From positions 33,256 through 97,255 of the forward strand of contig NZ_JONT01000010.1 in assembly GCF_000711975.1 (NCBI RefSeq): a DNA stretch of 64,000 nt, given 5' to 3'. Numbering within the stretch: the stretch's first letter is position 1; every line of letters begins with the position of its first letter. Positions 9,193-16,982 of the stretch are shown one piece after another. The notes beneath the pieces were generated by a model. That model was given only the letters and a program-made list of their open reading frames with translations. It was not told where the DNA came from and did not search any database. Made by a program: the position numbers and the translations under genes. The DNA comes from Desulfofalx alkaliphila DSM 12257 (lineage in GTDB: Bacteria; Bacillota; Desulfotomaculia; Desulfotomaculales; Desulfohalotomaculaceae).

Positions 9193-10197
9193 TTGACTTA
9201 CAATATAACGCTTATACCCGGGGATGGCATAGGGCCGGAAATTGCCGAGGCCGCTCGGCGGGTGATAGATGCTTCAGGAGTAGAAATTAATTGGGAAGTG
9301 GTGGATGCAGGGGCAGCCGTCATTCCGAAATACGGCACTCCGCTGCCGCAGCATGTGTTAGATTCCATAAGAAAAAACAAGGTGGCCCTAAAGGGGCCTC
9401 TGACCACCCCGGTGGGTGGAGGCTTTCGCAGCGTTAATGTTGCCCTGCGCAAGGAGCTTAATTTATACGCCAACCTTCGCCCGGCCCGGTCGCTGCCGGG
9501 GGTAGTAACCCGCTACTCAGATATTGACCTGGTGGTGGTCAGGGAAAATACCGAAGACCTTTATGCCGGAGTTGAACATAGGGTGGGCAGGGATGCTGCC
9601 GAGAGTATTAAAATTATCACCAGGGAGGCATCGGAACGCATTGCCCGCTTTGCCTTTGATTATGCGGTAAAGCATAACCGTAAAAAGGTAACCGCTGTAC
9701 ATAAGGCAAACATTTTAAAATTAACGGACGGTTTATTTTTAGACTGTGTTCGCCGGGTGGCCCAAGAATACCCTGACATAGAATTTGAAGATATGATTGT
9801 GGACGCCATGAGCATGAAATTGGTGCAGACCCCCAACAATTACGATGTGATGGTAATGCCTAACCTGTATGGGGACATTTTATCTGATATCTGTGCCGGT
9901 TTGGTGGGCGGCCTGGGGGTTGCTCCCGGTGCCAATATCGGTGACGAATGTGCAGTGTTCGAACCGGTGCACGGCAGTGCCCCCAAACGGGCTGGGCAAA
10001 ATAAAGTTAATCCTTTGGCCATTTTGCTTTCGGGAGTGTTAATGCTGCAGCATATCGGTGAAACCGAAGCGGCGGCCAGGGTACAAAAGGCGGTGGAAGA
10101 AGTATTGCAAGAAGGTGTATCGCTCACCTATGACTTGGGCGGTTCCACCTCAACCAGTGGCATGGCCGATGCCATTATCGACAAACTGAAAAAATAA
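9193..10197 (+). CDS. Isocitrate/homoisocitrate dehydrogenase-type enzyme
   Basis: A 334-residue member of the isocitrate/isopropylmalate dehydrogenase family, performing NAD(P)-linked oxidative decarboxylation. TTG 9193 follows GGAGGG. The substrate motif reads S80-V-N82-V-A-L-R86, the Ser/Asn/Arg pattern of isocitrate dehydrogenases rather than Leu[16 protein letters not shown] (about 115-129), KANILK at about 171-176 and the metal Asp residues near 228 and 232 are present. The adenine-pocket segment [15 protein letters not shown] keeps the Lys and Val of NADP enzymes but has Arg where they have Tyr, so the cofactor is open. The product would be 2-oxoglutarate if the substrate is isocitrate. 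It is the last gene before a terminator. Confidence 0.88.
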   Translation: MTYNITLIPGDGIGPEIAEAARRVIDASGVEINWEVVDAGAAVIPKYGTPLPQHVLDSIRKNKVALKGPLTTPVGGGFRSVNVALRKELNLYANLRPARSLPGVVTRYSDIDLVVVRENTEDLYAGVEHRVGRDAAESIKIITREASERIARFAFDYAVKHNRKKVTAVHKANILKLTDGLFLDCVRRVAQEYPDIEFEDMIVDAMSMKLVQTPNNYDVMVMPNLYGDILSDICAGLVGGLGVAPGANIGDECAVFEPVHGSAPKRAGQNKVNPLAILLSGVLMLQHIGETEAAARVQKAVEEVLQEGVSLTYDLGGSTSTSGMADAIIDKLKK

Positions 10198-10206
10198 TTT
10201 GTAAGT

Positions 10207-10235
10207 AACCCCCGGTTATCCACCGGGGGTTTTGC
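10207..10235 (+). terminator. Rho-independent terminator after the citrate-branch operon
   Basis: The stem AACCCCCGGT / ACCGGGGGTT around TATCC, followed by TTTGCC, ends the four-gene operon. Confidence 0.85.
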
Positions 10236-10360
10236 CATTATTTGCAAACCATTGTTTTTGCTATTTATCGTCACTAATAGCCATTTCTAGAATAATCTGT
10301 AGAAGCAAATATTATCAGTTTATGTCTGTTGTTCTATTACAAAGCTTGGAGGAGATGGCT

Positions 10361-11311
10361 GTGAGTAAAAAAAACCATGATTTTTTGCCGGAAGACCTAG
10401 AAGAAGTGCAAGAAGTAATGGAGTTAATATCAGAGGATTTGGAAGACACCTTTGATGATCCGGCAGAAAACCTGCACTTACTGGTCAATGAGGATCTGGA
10501 AATAAATAGCCATGGGGATGAAGATGATATAGAATACGATATTGAGCAGTATCAGGTGGAGGAGGACCAAACTGACAGTGACCTGTGCTGTGAGGATGCA
10601 GAGGTGTTAGACACCCTGTCCGAAATGCTGGATCAGCTAATTGGTGAGCAAGATGGCTTGGAAATGGCGGAAGAGGAACCGGAACCGGAGCAGTCATATT
10701 CCAGGGGTTGGCAAAGGGAAATAGAAGATGAAATGGAAAAAGATCTGGAAAAAGAGTTGGAAAAGGAACTATTAAAGGTGTCCGGCGCAGCTTACAAAGC
10801 TAAGAAGGATAGGGAAAGGTGGCATGAGGATTTAGTAATTGATGAATATGATGAATCGGAGGACGGTCTGGTAACCGATAAGCTTGTTGATTGGGAAAGT
10901 GATCTGGTCATAGATGACGAAGGAGAAGACTGGGAATGGATGGCTGGGGAGGAAGAAAGTAAAAAAGCAAAGTATAACTATGAACCGATACCGCCATACC
11001 GGGAACCGGAAAAAACTAAAACAAAATCAATAAGCACCTTGGTAACGATACTCTTGGCCGGCGGCGGAGTGCTGGTGGCCGGCCTTGCCACAGTGGGTTT
11101 GGCCAGCTATGTAAAAAGCCGCAAAAAAAGTGTCAGCATTTATGAGGAAAAAGAAGCGGAGCCCAAGGTGGAGGCAGTAAAACCGGTTGAGGCCCCTGCC
11201 CCTGAGCCGCCCAGCCCAAGCCCAACCAAAGCACCGGTTGCTGAGCCAATACCCATGTGGGGATATAACTTCAGGCCAAGGCCCCTCTACTACAGGCGCG
11301 GTGTGGGTTAA
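10361..11311 (+). CDS. Very acidic single-pass membrane protein, function unknown
   Basis: A 316-residue protein of unknown function. GTG 10361 is chosen because GGAGGAG at 10348-10354 lies about seven bases before it; ATG 10355 would be only one base away. The first 220 residues are extremely rich in Glu and Asp, with a Cys pair near residue 75 and a K/E-alternating helix (KDLEKELEKELL) likely to be coiled coil. A hydrophobic segment, LVTILLAGGGVLVAGLATVGLASYV at about residues 227-251, is followed by RKK and a proline/glutamate-rich tail ending in aromatic and Arg residues (NFRPRPLYYRRG). There is no signal peptide, so the acidic part is probably cytoplasmic. It stands alone between two terminators. 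A role in sporulation or envelope assembly is possible but unproven. Confidence 0.7.
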   Translation: MSKKNHDFLPEDLEEVQEVMELISEDLEDTFDDPAENLHLLVNEDLEINSHGDEDDIEYDIEQYQVEEDQTDSDLCCEDAEVLDTLSEMLDQLIGEQDGLEMAEEEPEPEQSYSRGWQREIEDEMEKDLEKELEKELLKVSGAAYKAKKDRERWHEDLVIDEYDESEDGLVTDKLVDWESDLVIDDEGEDWEWMAGEEESKKAKYNYEPIPPYREPEKTKTKSISTLVTILLAGGGVLVAGLATVGLASYVKSRKKSVSIYEEKEAEPKVEAVKPVEAPAPEPPSPSPTKAPVAEPIPMWGYNFRPRPLYYRRGVG

Positions 11312-11344
11312 AAGGCGACGGACCTTGTCCGCCGCTTTTTTTTG
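11311..11344 (+). terminator. Rho-independent terminator
   Basis: Stem GCGACGGAC / GTCCGCCGC with one mismatch around CTT, followed by a run of eight T. It separates the acidic-protein gene from the convergent glycosyltransferase genes. Confidence 0.85.
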
Positions 11345-11370
11345 TTTACCCTTTGCCCAGGGATCGCCCC

Positions 11371-12522
11371 TTAGGCTCTATCTAAAGAACCGTTTAGCAA
11401 CAACATCGTCTCAATCAGCCGGATATAAAGTTGTCTATGGGGGGTCCTTTTAAGTTGTAAATAGACAAGGTTTAATAAACTAAAGCTTTCAGAACTATAA
11501 CCTTGTTTACATAATTCCGCTGCCTGACTTATAACTGCTTCCATAATATCGTAAATTAACTGCCGGGCTTTTTCGTCGGCTATTCCGCTCATGGAATAAT
11601 AATTTTTGGGCGGCGGACCCATGGCCATACATTTATTTAAAGAAGTCAAGGCCCTTTCATAGCTGCCCGCCAGGTAGTATAAATAGCCCTTGAGGTAAAC
11701 CAGGTCAGTATACTGGGGGTAATGGGGCAGGTATTTATTTATGAAGTTAAGACCTTCTTGATAATTATTTAGATTAATTAGGCAGAAAACTATGCTTCTA
11801 ATCATGGCCGGGGCGTATGATTCCGACAATGAACTTTTTTGCAGGGCAGTAAGGTAATATTCCAGGGCCCGCTCATATTTTTCTAACCTGTGATATTCAA
11901 CCCCCAGATAAAAGTTAATGAAAGGGGCATTGCCGTACTCTTGCTTTGCCTTCTTCAGCAGGGTGATGTTGCGGTTAATTTTATTTTTGCTGTCCACCTC
12001 TTGCTGCTCATAACCGTAGTGATAAACGGTGATATCGGCTTGACCGATACAGTCCGGGGAGCAATGCTTGACTATGGAAGGCAGTACCTGCTCATGAATG
12101 GGGCTTTCAAAACGGTAGTTGGGATTATTTCTAAACAGGCGAAAGGATAAAAAACTGCTGCTGGGCCGGCCCTTTATGATGTTAATAAAGTATAGCCAAT
12201 AACCTTGATAATTTTTTTGCTGTACAACTTGTCTTAGCAGGGGGGCTGTTTTTTCATCCAGTTCTTCATCACAGTCTAAAAACAATATCCAGTCCTTTGT
12301 TGCCCGCTGTATGGAGTAGTTTCTGGCCTGACTAAAGTCATGCTGCCATTGAATTTGATATACCTCTGCCCCTAAGTCCCGGGCTATTTTTACAGTGTTA
12401 TCCTCAGACCCGGTGTCAACAACCACAATTTGATCCACATATTTTTTGGCACTGTTGATGCAACGGGCAATTTGGTGTTCTTCGTTTTTGGCAATGATAC
12501 AAAGGCTAATGGTATCAGGCAT
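11371..12522 (-). CDS. Family 2 glycosyltransferase with TPR repeats
   Basis: A 383-residue protein with an N-terminal GT2 domain and a C-terminal helical repeat region. The GT-A fold motifs are SLCIIAKNEE at about residues 6-15, VVDTGSEDNT at 38-47 and the metal-binding LDCDEEL at about 85-91. From about residue 195 on, the sequence has TPR-like helices (FYLGVEYHRLEKYERALEYY and others). Similar proteins glycosylate other proteins or build surface glycans, but the acceptor cannot be read from the sequence. ATG 12522 lies directly after the stop of the upstream paralog, so the two genes are co-transcribed and probably translationally coupled. Confidence 0.88.
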   Translation of the reverse strand: MPDTISLCIIAKNEEHQIARCINSAKKYVDQIVVVDTGSEDNTVKIARDLGAEVYQIQWQHDFSQARNYSIQRATKDWILFLDCDEELDEKTAPLLRQVVQQKNYQGYWLYFINIIKGRPSSSFLSFRLFRNNPNYRFESPIHEQVLPSIVKHCSPDCIGQADITVYHYGYEQQEVDSKNKINRNITLLKKAKQEYGNAPFINFYLGVEYHRLEKYERALEYYLTALQKSSLSESYAPAMIRSIVFCLINLNNYQEGLNFINKYLPHYPQYTDLVYLKGYLYYLAGSYERALTSLNKCMAMGPPPKNYYSMSGIADEKARQLIYDIMEAVISQAAELCKQGYSSESFSLLNLVYLQLKRTPHRQLYIRLIETMLLLNGSLDRA

Positions 12523-13911
12523 TTACTTTCCCCCTTTTTTTAGCAAGTCTTTGTACTTGTTTATTTCAGGGCTGTGGGGGTAGGCCTTTAAAGCATCCTT
12601 TATTACTGCCGCTGCCTCTTGGCGGTAGATATCCTGCAGTAATTGCCTGGCCCAGGGAATATTGTCATTTAGCCTTAACGCTTTATGAATCATCTGCTGG
12701 CAGGTGTCTAAATCACCGTGCAGATAAAAATATTTGCCCAGCACCAAATAATATTCAGCCTTGATTTTTCCTTTTTTCATCTCTCTTAAAGATATTTTTA
12801 CCGCCAACCGCAGCAGTTGGTCATTTGCCAGAGACCTAATTGTTGATAAAGGGTAATCTGGCCCTTGTCCTTCCTTTAACTGGGCTGCTAAAAGCTGATA
12901 TATTACAGACTTTTCTATTTCCCCTGTGGATGCATATATATTGGCTAATTTTAAAAGGGGCAGGTGACTGCCTACGCCGGTGCGGGTGGTATATTTACCC
13001 CTGCACTGTTCCCCCAGTTGAAGGCATTGTTCAAAACAATGGCAGGCCTGATGGTTATTTCCCATTTGGCTGTGGAGGTTTCCCTCTAAAAAATAAATAT
13101 CGGTGTAATCTGGGTACAGTGTTTTGCAGCCTTTAATTACAGACAGGGCTTGGTCAAGCCGGCCCAGCTTTAATAGGCAGGAGCTATAGGCGTTAAAAAG
13201 GCTGGGTGCATAATGGGCTTTGGGATTAACCAACTGGATGGCTCTGGAATAATGCTCCGCTGCTTCGCTAAAATTATCTAAACTGACACAGGCATTGCCC
13301 AGTGTATATAAATAGTAGGGGTCGCTGGCATACTGCTCCACCATTTTTTTATTAATACGATAATTTCGCACGGCCTTATCTTTCTCTTGAAAAACTGTTT
13401 GCAGGTAGCCATAATGGAAAATGTTTATACCGGAATTTGCTAGGGGTACTTTCTTACCGCTGTTCTCTATAATGGCATCTATAATTTGTTCGTGAAGGGC
13501 CCCTGTAAAACGGTAGAGGGGATTATTTTTAAACATCCGCACATTAATGTGCCTAATTGTATCTTGGTTATCTGTTAGGTTATTAATCTGAAAAAAATAG
13601 CCCTCATACCGGTTGTTTTGGCATAATTTTCTTAGATCTTTACCGCAGTTTGCTTCCAATTCTTCATCTGCATCCAGATACAAAATCCACTGTCCGGTGG
13701 CTTTAGTAAGGCTAAAATTCCTGGCAGCGGAAAAGTTGTCATTCCATTTATAGTGATACACTTTAGCCCCAAACTTTTTGGCTATGGAAACGGTGTTATC
13801 CTTAGACCCGGTGTCAACAATGATAATCTCGTCCACACAATCCCGCACACTTTCCAGGCACCTGCCTAAGAACTTTCCTTCATCTTTAACTATCATGCAT
13901 AGGGATATCAA
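12523..13911 (-). CDS. Family 2 glycosyltransferase with TPR repeats (paralog)
   Basis: A 462-residue paralog of the downstream gene with the same plan. The GT2 motifs SLCMIVKDEG, IVDTGSKDNT and LDADEEL come first, then a long TPR region with YTLGNACVSLDNFSEAAEHY and later repeats to the end. TTG 13911 is chosen because AAGGAG lies eight bases upstream on this strand; the longer frame from 13947 has no good site. It leads a two-gene minus-strand operon. Its neighbours upstream are the 21-residue-repeat proteins, which are plausible but unproven acceptors. Confidence 0.87.
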   Translation of the reverse strand: MISLCMIVKDEGKFLGRCLESVRDCVDEIIIVDTGSKDNTVSIAKKFGAKVYHYKWNDNFSAARNFSLTKATGQWILYLDADEELEANCGKDLRKLCQNNRYEGYFFQINNLTDNQDTIRHINVRMFKNNPLYRFTGALHEQIIDAIIENSGKKVPLANSGINIFHYGYLQTVFQEKDKAVRNYRINKKMVEQYASDPYYLYTLGNACVSLDNFSEAAEHYSRAIQLVNPKAHYAPSLFNAYSSCLLKLGRLDQALSVIKGCKTLYPDYTDIYFLEGNLHSQMGNNHQACHCFEQCLQLGEQCRGKYTTRTGVGSHLPLLKLANIYASTGEIEKSVIYQLLAAQLKEGQGPDYPLSTIRSLANDQLLRLAVKISLREMKKGKIKAEYYLVLGKYFYLHGDLDTCQQMIHKALRLNDNIPWARQLLQDIYRQEAAAVIKDALKAYPHSPEINKYKDLLKKGGK

Positions 13912-13985
13912 GGTGCACACTCCTTTGCCTTCTTGCCTTATATGCAATATATGTGGATAAAGGGTCAGTGTGCACCGGTATTTTT

Positions 13986-14037
13986 AATGAAACAAAAAAG
14001 CCGACCAGCGAAGTTTATTTTGCTGTCCGGCTGGGCT
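13986..14037 (-). terminator. Rho-independent terminator after the first repeat-protein gene
   Basis: On the minus strand AGCCGGACAGC pairs with GCTGGTCGGCT, with two central mismatches, around an A-rich loop. TTTTTTGTTT follows. It lies just downstream of the gene ending at 14041. Confidence 0.75.
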
Positions 14038-14040
14038 ACA

Positions 14041-15282
14041 CTAGCCGCAAAAGGTGGCCAGGGGTGCCCATTGGGAATGAAAAATCTCTGTTCTTTTGTC
14101 ACCCTCAGCTCCCGGTTCACCGGTTTTTGTGGCGCCATAAACAAATAAACCAAAGGTGGTGCTCAGTTCTGCCCTAACTTCCAGGTTGCTTTCATCGGTG
14201 CCGATGCCTATTTCAGTAAAAAGTGCACAACAGGGGGTAATATTTAAAAAAGGTATGGTGGTGGCTGTTTCGGTAATAGGACATTGCCTAAGATCGTGGA
14301 GTACAAAGGTAACACTTTGGGTTACAGCAGAATAGTTCAAGGCTTTTAGGTGCAGCGTCTGTTCGGAGCTGTCCTTTAAAAATGGCCCGGTGGTTAGGTA
14401 TTGGGTAATTCCTAAGCGCTGTTCAATATCCCTAATTTCTCTTTTAATTTCGCTTAATCCGAAATCTGGGTCGGTGATTGCGTCTTCAATGGCAGCCACT
14501 TCTCTTTTAATTTCGCTTAAGCCGAAATCTGGGTCGGTGATTGCATCTTCAATGGCAGCCACTTCTCTTTTAATTTCGCTTAATCCGAAATCTGGGTCGG
14601 TGATTGCATCTTCAATGGCAGCCACTTCTCTTTTAATTTCACTTAATCCGAAATCTGGGTCGGTGACTGCATCTTCGATGTTGGCCACCTCTTCTTTAAT
14701 TTCACTTAAACCCACATGGGGGCTGGTAATAATCTTTTCAATTTCAGAGACGATGTCTTCAATAATTGCCACTTCCCGCTTAATTTCACACAGGCCTACT
14801 TTCGGACTGCTTACAAGGTCTTCGATGTCCATAACTTCTTTTTTAATTTCGTGCAGCCCCATGGTTGGGCTATCCAGTTTTTTTTCTATTTCACGAACTT
14901 CACTTTTAATTTCTTTCAGGCCGTAATCGGGGTTATGCACTGCCTCATCGACTTTTTTAATATCCCGCTTCATTCCTTTTAGGGTTAGGGCGTTGTGGGT
15001 AACGCATCTGTCTATTTTATCAATTTTGCCTAGAAATTCTTTCACCCGCTTGGCCAAGGTGTTAATCTCATTTTTTATACTGTATAAACCATAGCGTGAT
15101 TTTTTACTGAGGATGTAGTTAAGTTTTTTCTCTATGATATCCAAGTCTTTTTTTATGGCAGGCAGCCCACACTTATGTTTGTCGTCCAGCACCCGATCTA
15201 AACATTTTGTTACCCTTTTAAGAGTGTCCAAGTGGTGGCGGCAATGGTCGCCGCCCGGATCACATTTATTATCAAATATCAT
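14041..15282 (-). CDS. 21-residue-repeat coiled-coil protein with C-terminal beta-type domain
   Basis: Unrecognised 413-residue protein. Residues 1-115 form a charged helical N-terminal region shared with the neighbouring paralog, including YILSKKSRYGLYSIK. Eight tandem units of a 21-residue motif follow, consensus GLSEIKREVAxIEDxxTDPDF. Twenty-one residues are three heptads, so a coiled coil is likely. One unit carries a seven-residue insertion (VSEIEKI) that keeps the heptad phase. The last 125 residues differ completely: no heptads, alternating hydrophobics, a Cys pair (TPCCALF) and a final ATFCG, suggesting a beta-sandwich. No signal peptide. ATG 15282 follows AAGGAGGAGG. A structural surface or spore-layer role is plausible but unproven. 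Confidence 0.8.
   Translation of the reverse strand: MIFDNKCDPGGDHCRHHLDTLKRVTKCLDRVLDDKHKCGLPAIKKDLDIIEKKLNYILSKKSRYGLYSIKNEINTLAKRVKEFLGKIDKIDRCVTHNALTLKGMKRDIKKVDEAVHNPDYGLKEIKSEVREIEKKLDSPTMGLHEIKKEVMDIEDLVSSPKVGLCEIKREVAIIEDIVSEIEKIITSPHVGLSEIKEEVANIEDAVTDPDFGLSEIKREVAAIEDAITDPDFGLSEIKREVAAIEDAITDPDFGLSEIKREVAAIEDAITDPDFGLSEIKREIRDIEQRLGITQYLTTGPFLKDSSEQTLHLKALNYSAVTQSVTFVLHDLRQCPITETATTIPFLNITPCCALFTEIGIGTDESNLEVRAELSTTFGLFVYGATKTGEPGAEGDKRTEIFHSQWAPLATFCG
14452..14703. repeat. 63-bp tandem DNA repeat, four units
   Basis: Units at 14452-14514, 14515-14577, 14578-14640 and 14641-14703. The first three differ from each other at only one or two positions; the fourth is more diverged. They encode 21-residue units of the coiled-coil protein. 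Older units of the same protein further along have diverged at the DNA level, so this block looks like a recent local expansion. Confidence 0.95.
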
Positions 15283-15353
15283 TAATTTATCCTCCTCCTT
15301 GATGCTAATTTAAGATATATTATGGGGGTTGCTTAAAATTGTTGCGTATAAGA

Positions 15354-15410
15354 TTTAAAAAAACAAAAAACCCACATGGGTTGAGCCTTAGGTTCAACAG
15401 CCATGTGGGC
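15354..15410 (-). terminator. Rho-independent terminator after the second repeat-protein gene
   Basis: Long minus-strand hairpin. The outer stem CCCACATGG / CCATGTGGG encloses an inner stem GTTGAACC / GGCTCAAC and is followed by TTTTTTGTTTTTTT. It separates the two repeat-protein genes into their own transcripts. Confidence 0.9.
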
Positions 15411-15416
15411 TGACAA

Positions 15417-16280
15417 TTAGCATCCGCAGTAATCCGGCTTATGGGGTTTTCTGCAATCTTTTTTCGGATCTTTTTTAATCAAATGTCTAATTAAAAAGTC
15501 TAATTTACACTCTATTTCTCGGAGCTCCTTTTTAATTTCCTTGAGGCCAAACTCCGGGCTGTCTAGTTTTAATTCAATATCAAAAACTTCTCTTTTTATT
15601 TCCTTTAGTCCAAACCTTTTGTCGGAAAGTTTATCTTCTATGTTGCGCACTTCCCGCTTTATTTCAGAAAGGCCAACGGTGGGACTGAAAACAAGGTCTT
15701 CAATTTTGCGCACCTCTCGTTTGATTTCAGTTAAGCCGACTTTGGGACAAAAGATAATATCCTCTATGCCCTGGACTTCGTTTTTGATTTCTGTTAGGCC
15801 TACGGTGGGGCTGGTGATCAGGTCTTCAATTAGCTTAATTTCCCGCTTAATTTCACTTAAACCCACCTTGCGGCTGGTCACCAGGTCTTCAATTTTACGC
15901 ACTTCCTGCTTTATTTCAGATAGGCCAAAGGTAGGGCTGAGAACGGCGTCTTCAATTTTGCGCACTTCTTCCTTAATTTCTTTTAAACCGAATTCTTTGT
16001 TTGTAAGCAGGCAGCGAATTTTAGCCAGCTCTTTTTTCATTTTAATTTCAATTAATTTAATTTCCTTGTAAATCTCATACAGGCCGTACTTAGATTTTTT
16101 GCTCAAAATATAGCAAAGTTTTTTGTCAGTTTCGCGAATACGTTTTTTTAATTCCGGCAGTCCGCAGTGAAAGCGCTCATCTAAAATTGAGTCTAGGTAC
16201 TTGCTGGTCTTTTTTAATATATTGAGTTCCTTATGAATATTATAGTAAGTTTCTTTATCCATTTTATCCCTATATTCCAT
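15417..16280 (-). CDS. 21-residue-repeat coiled-coil protein with Cys-rich tail (paralog)
   Basis: Unrecognised 287-residue paralog of the downstream gene. The N-terminal 95 residues match its partner (HCGLPELKKRI and YILSKKSKYGLYEI). Eight 21-residue units with consensus GLSEIKREVRKIEDLxxSPxV fill residues 96 to about 262. The C-terminus lacks the partner's extra domain and ends in a short basic, Cys-containing tail (KKDCRKPHKPDYCGC). There is no signal peptide or membrane segment. ATG 16280 lies seven bases after AAGGGGG. The repeats are diverged at the DNA level, unlike the recent block in the partner gene. Tail cysteines could allow disulfide cross-linking, as in spore coat proteins, but this is inference. 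Confidence 0.8.
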   Translation of the reverse strand: MEYRDKMDKETYYNIHKELNILKKTSKYLDSILDERFHCGLPELKKRIRETDKKLCYILSKKSKYGLYEIYKEIKLIEIKMKKELAKIRCLLTNKEFGLKEIKEEVRKIEDAVLSPTFGLSEIKQEVRKIEDLVTSRKVGLSEIKREIKLIEDLITSPTVGLTEIKNEVQGIEDIIFCPKVGLTEIKREVRKIEDLVFSPTVGLSEIKREVRNIEDKLSDKRFGLKEIKREVFDIELKLDSPEFGLKEIKKELREIECKLDFLIRHLIKKDPKKDCRKPHKPDYCGC

Positions 16281-16502
16281 GACAAAACCCCCTTATTTTG
16301 TTAATTATTCTTAATTATATGGTTTATTGGCCTGCAACGTTACAGTAAAAGACAATTAAGTAATTTTTAACCACGGCAATTTTAACCATACGGTCCTTTG
16401 AAGGCATTATGGTGCTGCGATATTATCAGTGGTATAAAAAAAAGCTCTGTCTCCAATACTAAATTTGCAACAACTATTTAAAACCATGGGAGGTGTTTTA
16501 GT

Positions 16503-16877
16503 GTGGGAAACAGGACAAATTTTGGAGCGCACGACTTAGGTGCCTACCGATTAAAAGATATGCATGATGCCGATTATCCCGGCGGTGTAGTGGTGGACCC
16601 GGTACCTATCACTGCCGGAGAAGAAATTCTGGTTTATTACAATGGTTTGCTGGCACAAAGTGGTGCCGATGCCATGTATTTACACTATGGCTACGGTGAT
16701 GCCAATAGGTGGACCACCACCAATGATTTGCGTATGGCCAAAACCGGCTGGGGTTTTGTAAAAACTCTTAAGGTGCCGGAGGCCGGCACCAGGTTGAATT
16801 TTTGTTTCCATGACAGCGCCAACAACTGGGATAACAATAACGGTAAAAATTGGAGTTTTGAAGTGCACAACGGTTAG
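16503..16877 (+). CDS. Stand-alone CBM25-type starch-binding protein
   Basis: A 124-residue protein that is almost entirely one carbohydrate-binding module. ITAGEEILVYYNGLL, then MYLHYGYG and RWTTTNDLRMAKT, and the ending FCFHDSANNWDNNNGKNWSF match the CBM25 pattern known from amylases, where the conserved Trp and WDNN segment bind alpha-glucan. GTG 16503 follows GGAGGTG. There is no signal peptide, so it probably acts inside the cell. The next genes are a GT4 glucan-synthase-like enzyme and a nucleotidyltransferase, which suggests a role in binding glycogen-like polymer. It is separated from them by a terminator. Confidence 0.8.
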   Translation: MGNRTNFGAHDLGAYRLKDMHDADYPGGVVVDPVPITAGEEILVYYNGLLAQSGADAMYLHYGYGDANRWTTTNDLRMAKTGWGFVKTLKVPEAGTRLNFCFHDSANNWDNNNGKNWSFEVHNG

Positions 16878-16894
16878 AATTAATACTCCCGGCT

Positions 16895-16925
16895 AAGGAC
16901 TCGATTATTTCGAGTCCTTTTTTTG
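16895..16925 (+). terminator. Rho-independent terminator after the CBM25 gene
   Basis: Stem AAGGACTCGA / TTCGAGTCCTT around TTAT, followed by seven T. Confidence 0.9.
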
Positions 16926-16982
16926 ATTAATTTTACTAAATATAGGAATAATACTATGAAATTACTTTTTTGGAGGTTAGAT

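Noticed and set aside
14452..14703. CRISPR-like periodic repeats
   Set aside because: The repeats are directly adjacent with no unique spacers and are in frame within a gene; there are no cas genes.
14390..14926. 178-residue plus-strand open frame across the repeat gene
   Set aside because: It is the antisense of the 63-bp repeats. The repetitive code keeps the opposite strand open; there is no ribosome binding site and the composition is Ser/Ile-rich.
15541..16071. 176-residue plus-strand open frame across the second repeat gene
   Set aside because: Antisense shadow of the 21-residue repeats for the same reason.
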